Source: Nitratireductor alexandrii (lineage in GTDB: Bacteria > Pseudomonadota > Alphaproteobacteria > Rhizobiales > Rhizobiaceae). From it: a stretch of DNA of 64,000 nucleotides. Below the pieces are notes generated by a model, which was given only the letters and a program-made list of their open reading frames with translations, searched no databases and was not told the DNA's origin. Positions 63,485-64,000 of this stretch are shown here, piece after piece (position 1 is the stretch's first letter; each line of letters opens with the position of its first letter). The stretch is from positions 186,001 through 250,000 of the forward strand of contig NZ_RBVY01000004.1 in NCBI RefSeq assembly GCF_004000215.1, written 5' to 3'. Both the position numbers and the translations under genes were made by a program.

Positions 63485-64000
63485 CGGTCCGCCGCCGTGG
63501 CGACATGGATGACGAATTCCGACCCGTCCGGGTCGAAACCGACCCCGCGCGGGCCATAAAGGACGGGCGCGCAGAAGCCGCTCGCCCGGATCGCCGCGCC
63601 GACCTCGCCGGTCGCCCAGGCGCGCGTTCGAATGGTGGCCGGCGCATGGCCGGCCGTCCGGTAGGTGATGTCGACAACATCGGGCTCGACCACGGCAAGA
63701 TCGACCGAAGCCTTGAGACCGGTGCAGCAATAGGTGCGATCCTGTGCGGATATCCGCCCGGCAAGCAGCGCGTCATAATTGCGATGATCGAGCACCAGCG
63801 TGCCCCCGTCGCCAAGCAGCCGCCGAAAATTGCACAGCGCGCGCTCCAAATCGGCACGCGAAAACAGATGCGCGATCGAATTGCCCATGCAGATCACCGC
63901 GTCGAAGGGACCGGCGGGCAGGCTTTCGTGATCGAGCCAGTCGCCAAGCGCGCAGGGCACCGCCCGTGCGGCCATGGTGGCGATGTTGCGCCTGGCCTGT
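63481..64000 (-). CDS. GNMT-like SAM-dependent methyltransferase, 5' part cut off by the window edge
   Basis: The visible 172 residues are the C-terminal part of a class I SAM-dependent methyltransferase. The stretch VICMGNSIAHL, then GGTLVLDHRNYD, is the hallmark of glycine N-methyltransferase (glycine/sarcosine type). The N-terminal SAM-binding motif lies beyond position 64000: the frame is open to the edge (QARRNIATMAAR), so the internal ATG at 63975 is not the real start. The stop overlaps the start of the mutase-like gene (ATGA). The methyl acceptor cannot be told from this fragment. Confidence 0.75.
   Translation of the reverse strand, partial: QARRNIATMAARAVPCALGDWLDHESLPAGPFDAVICMGNSIAHLFSRADLERALCNFRRLLGDGGTLVLDHRNYDALLAGRISAQDRTYCCTGLKASVDLAVVEPDVVDITYRTAGHAPATIRTRAWATGEVGAAIRASGFCAPVLYGPRGVGFDPDGSEFVIHVATAADR

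Overview
This 64 kb window is GC-rich, densely packed chromosome from an alphaproteobacterium, most likely of the order Hyphomicrobiales (Rhizobiales). The assignment rests on gene content: the MipZ division-site ATPase, EipB (DUF1849), DUF1489, DUF2259 and DUF482-type proteins, an alphaproteobacterial direct-repeat SOS box (GTTC-N7-GTTC) before lexA, and a long block whose gene order resembles Brucella/Sinorhizobium relatives. I see no rRNA or tRNA genes, CRISPR array, insertion sequence or prophage. I cannot name the family or genus.

Layout. 0.1-8 kb: ccdA, glmU, an RBBP9-type hydrolase, purB, small envelope or membrane genes, a P1-family peptidase and a periplasmic binding protein. 8-13.5 kb: a flavin reductase followed by a CoxD/CoxE/XdhC/MocA-like module for maturing molybdenum hydroxylases, with no hydroxylase structural genes beside it. 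13.5-21.5 kb: an accessory stretch of hydrolases, DUF proteins, an aldo/keto reductase, a YjhX-family protein, YdcF and DUF599 proteins, two copies of a dispersed repeat and several possible regulatory structures. 21.6-28.3 kb: sdaA, DUF1489, mipZ, a VWA/DnaJ pair, a D,D-carboxypeptidase with SPOR domain, and a phasin gene behind a striking double operator. 28.5-37.7 kb: clpS-clpA, an alpha-helical repeat protein, azlCD, HIT, SMR, GNAT, GDPD, RidA, eipB and DUF4031. 37.9-51.2 kb: the translation/envelope block rpsB-tsf-pyrH-frr-uppS-cdsA-rseP-bamA-lpxD-fabZ-lpxA-lpxI-lpxB, ending at a perfect hairpin. 51.2-57.6 kb: gltA, gltX, comEC, lexA.

57.8-64 kb (minus strand, running off the right edge) is the most unusual part. 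A tightly overlapping operon encodes a GNMT-like methyltransferase, a divergent cofactor-independent phosphoglycerate mutase homologue, a transglutaminase-like cysteine protein and a complete Pst-type ABC importer (pstS-pstC-pstA-pstB) without phoU inside the window. The frequent ATGA overlaps imply co-translation, so these genes probably serve one pathway involving a phosphorylated or phosphate-linked compound. It lies next to lexA, where relatives usually carry moeA/moaC/trp genes, so it may be an insertion into the core block.

Regulatory calls (promoters, operators, hairpins) were made by eye and are only candidates. Starts were chosen from Shine-Dalgarno spacing, overlaps with neighbours and family length; where several starts remain possible this is stated.
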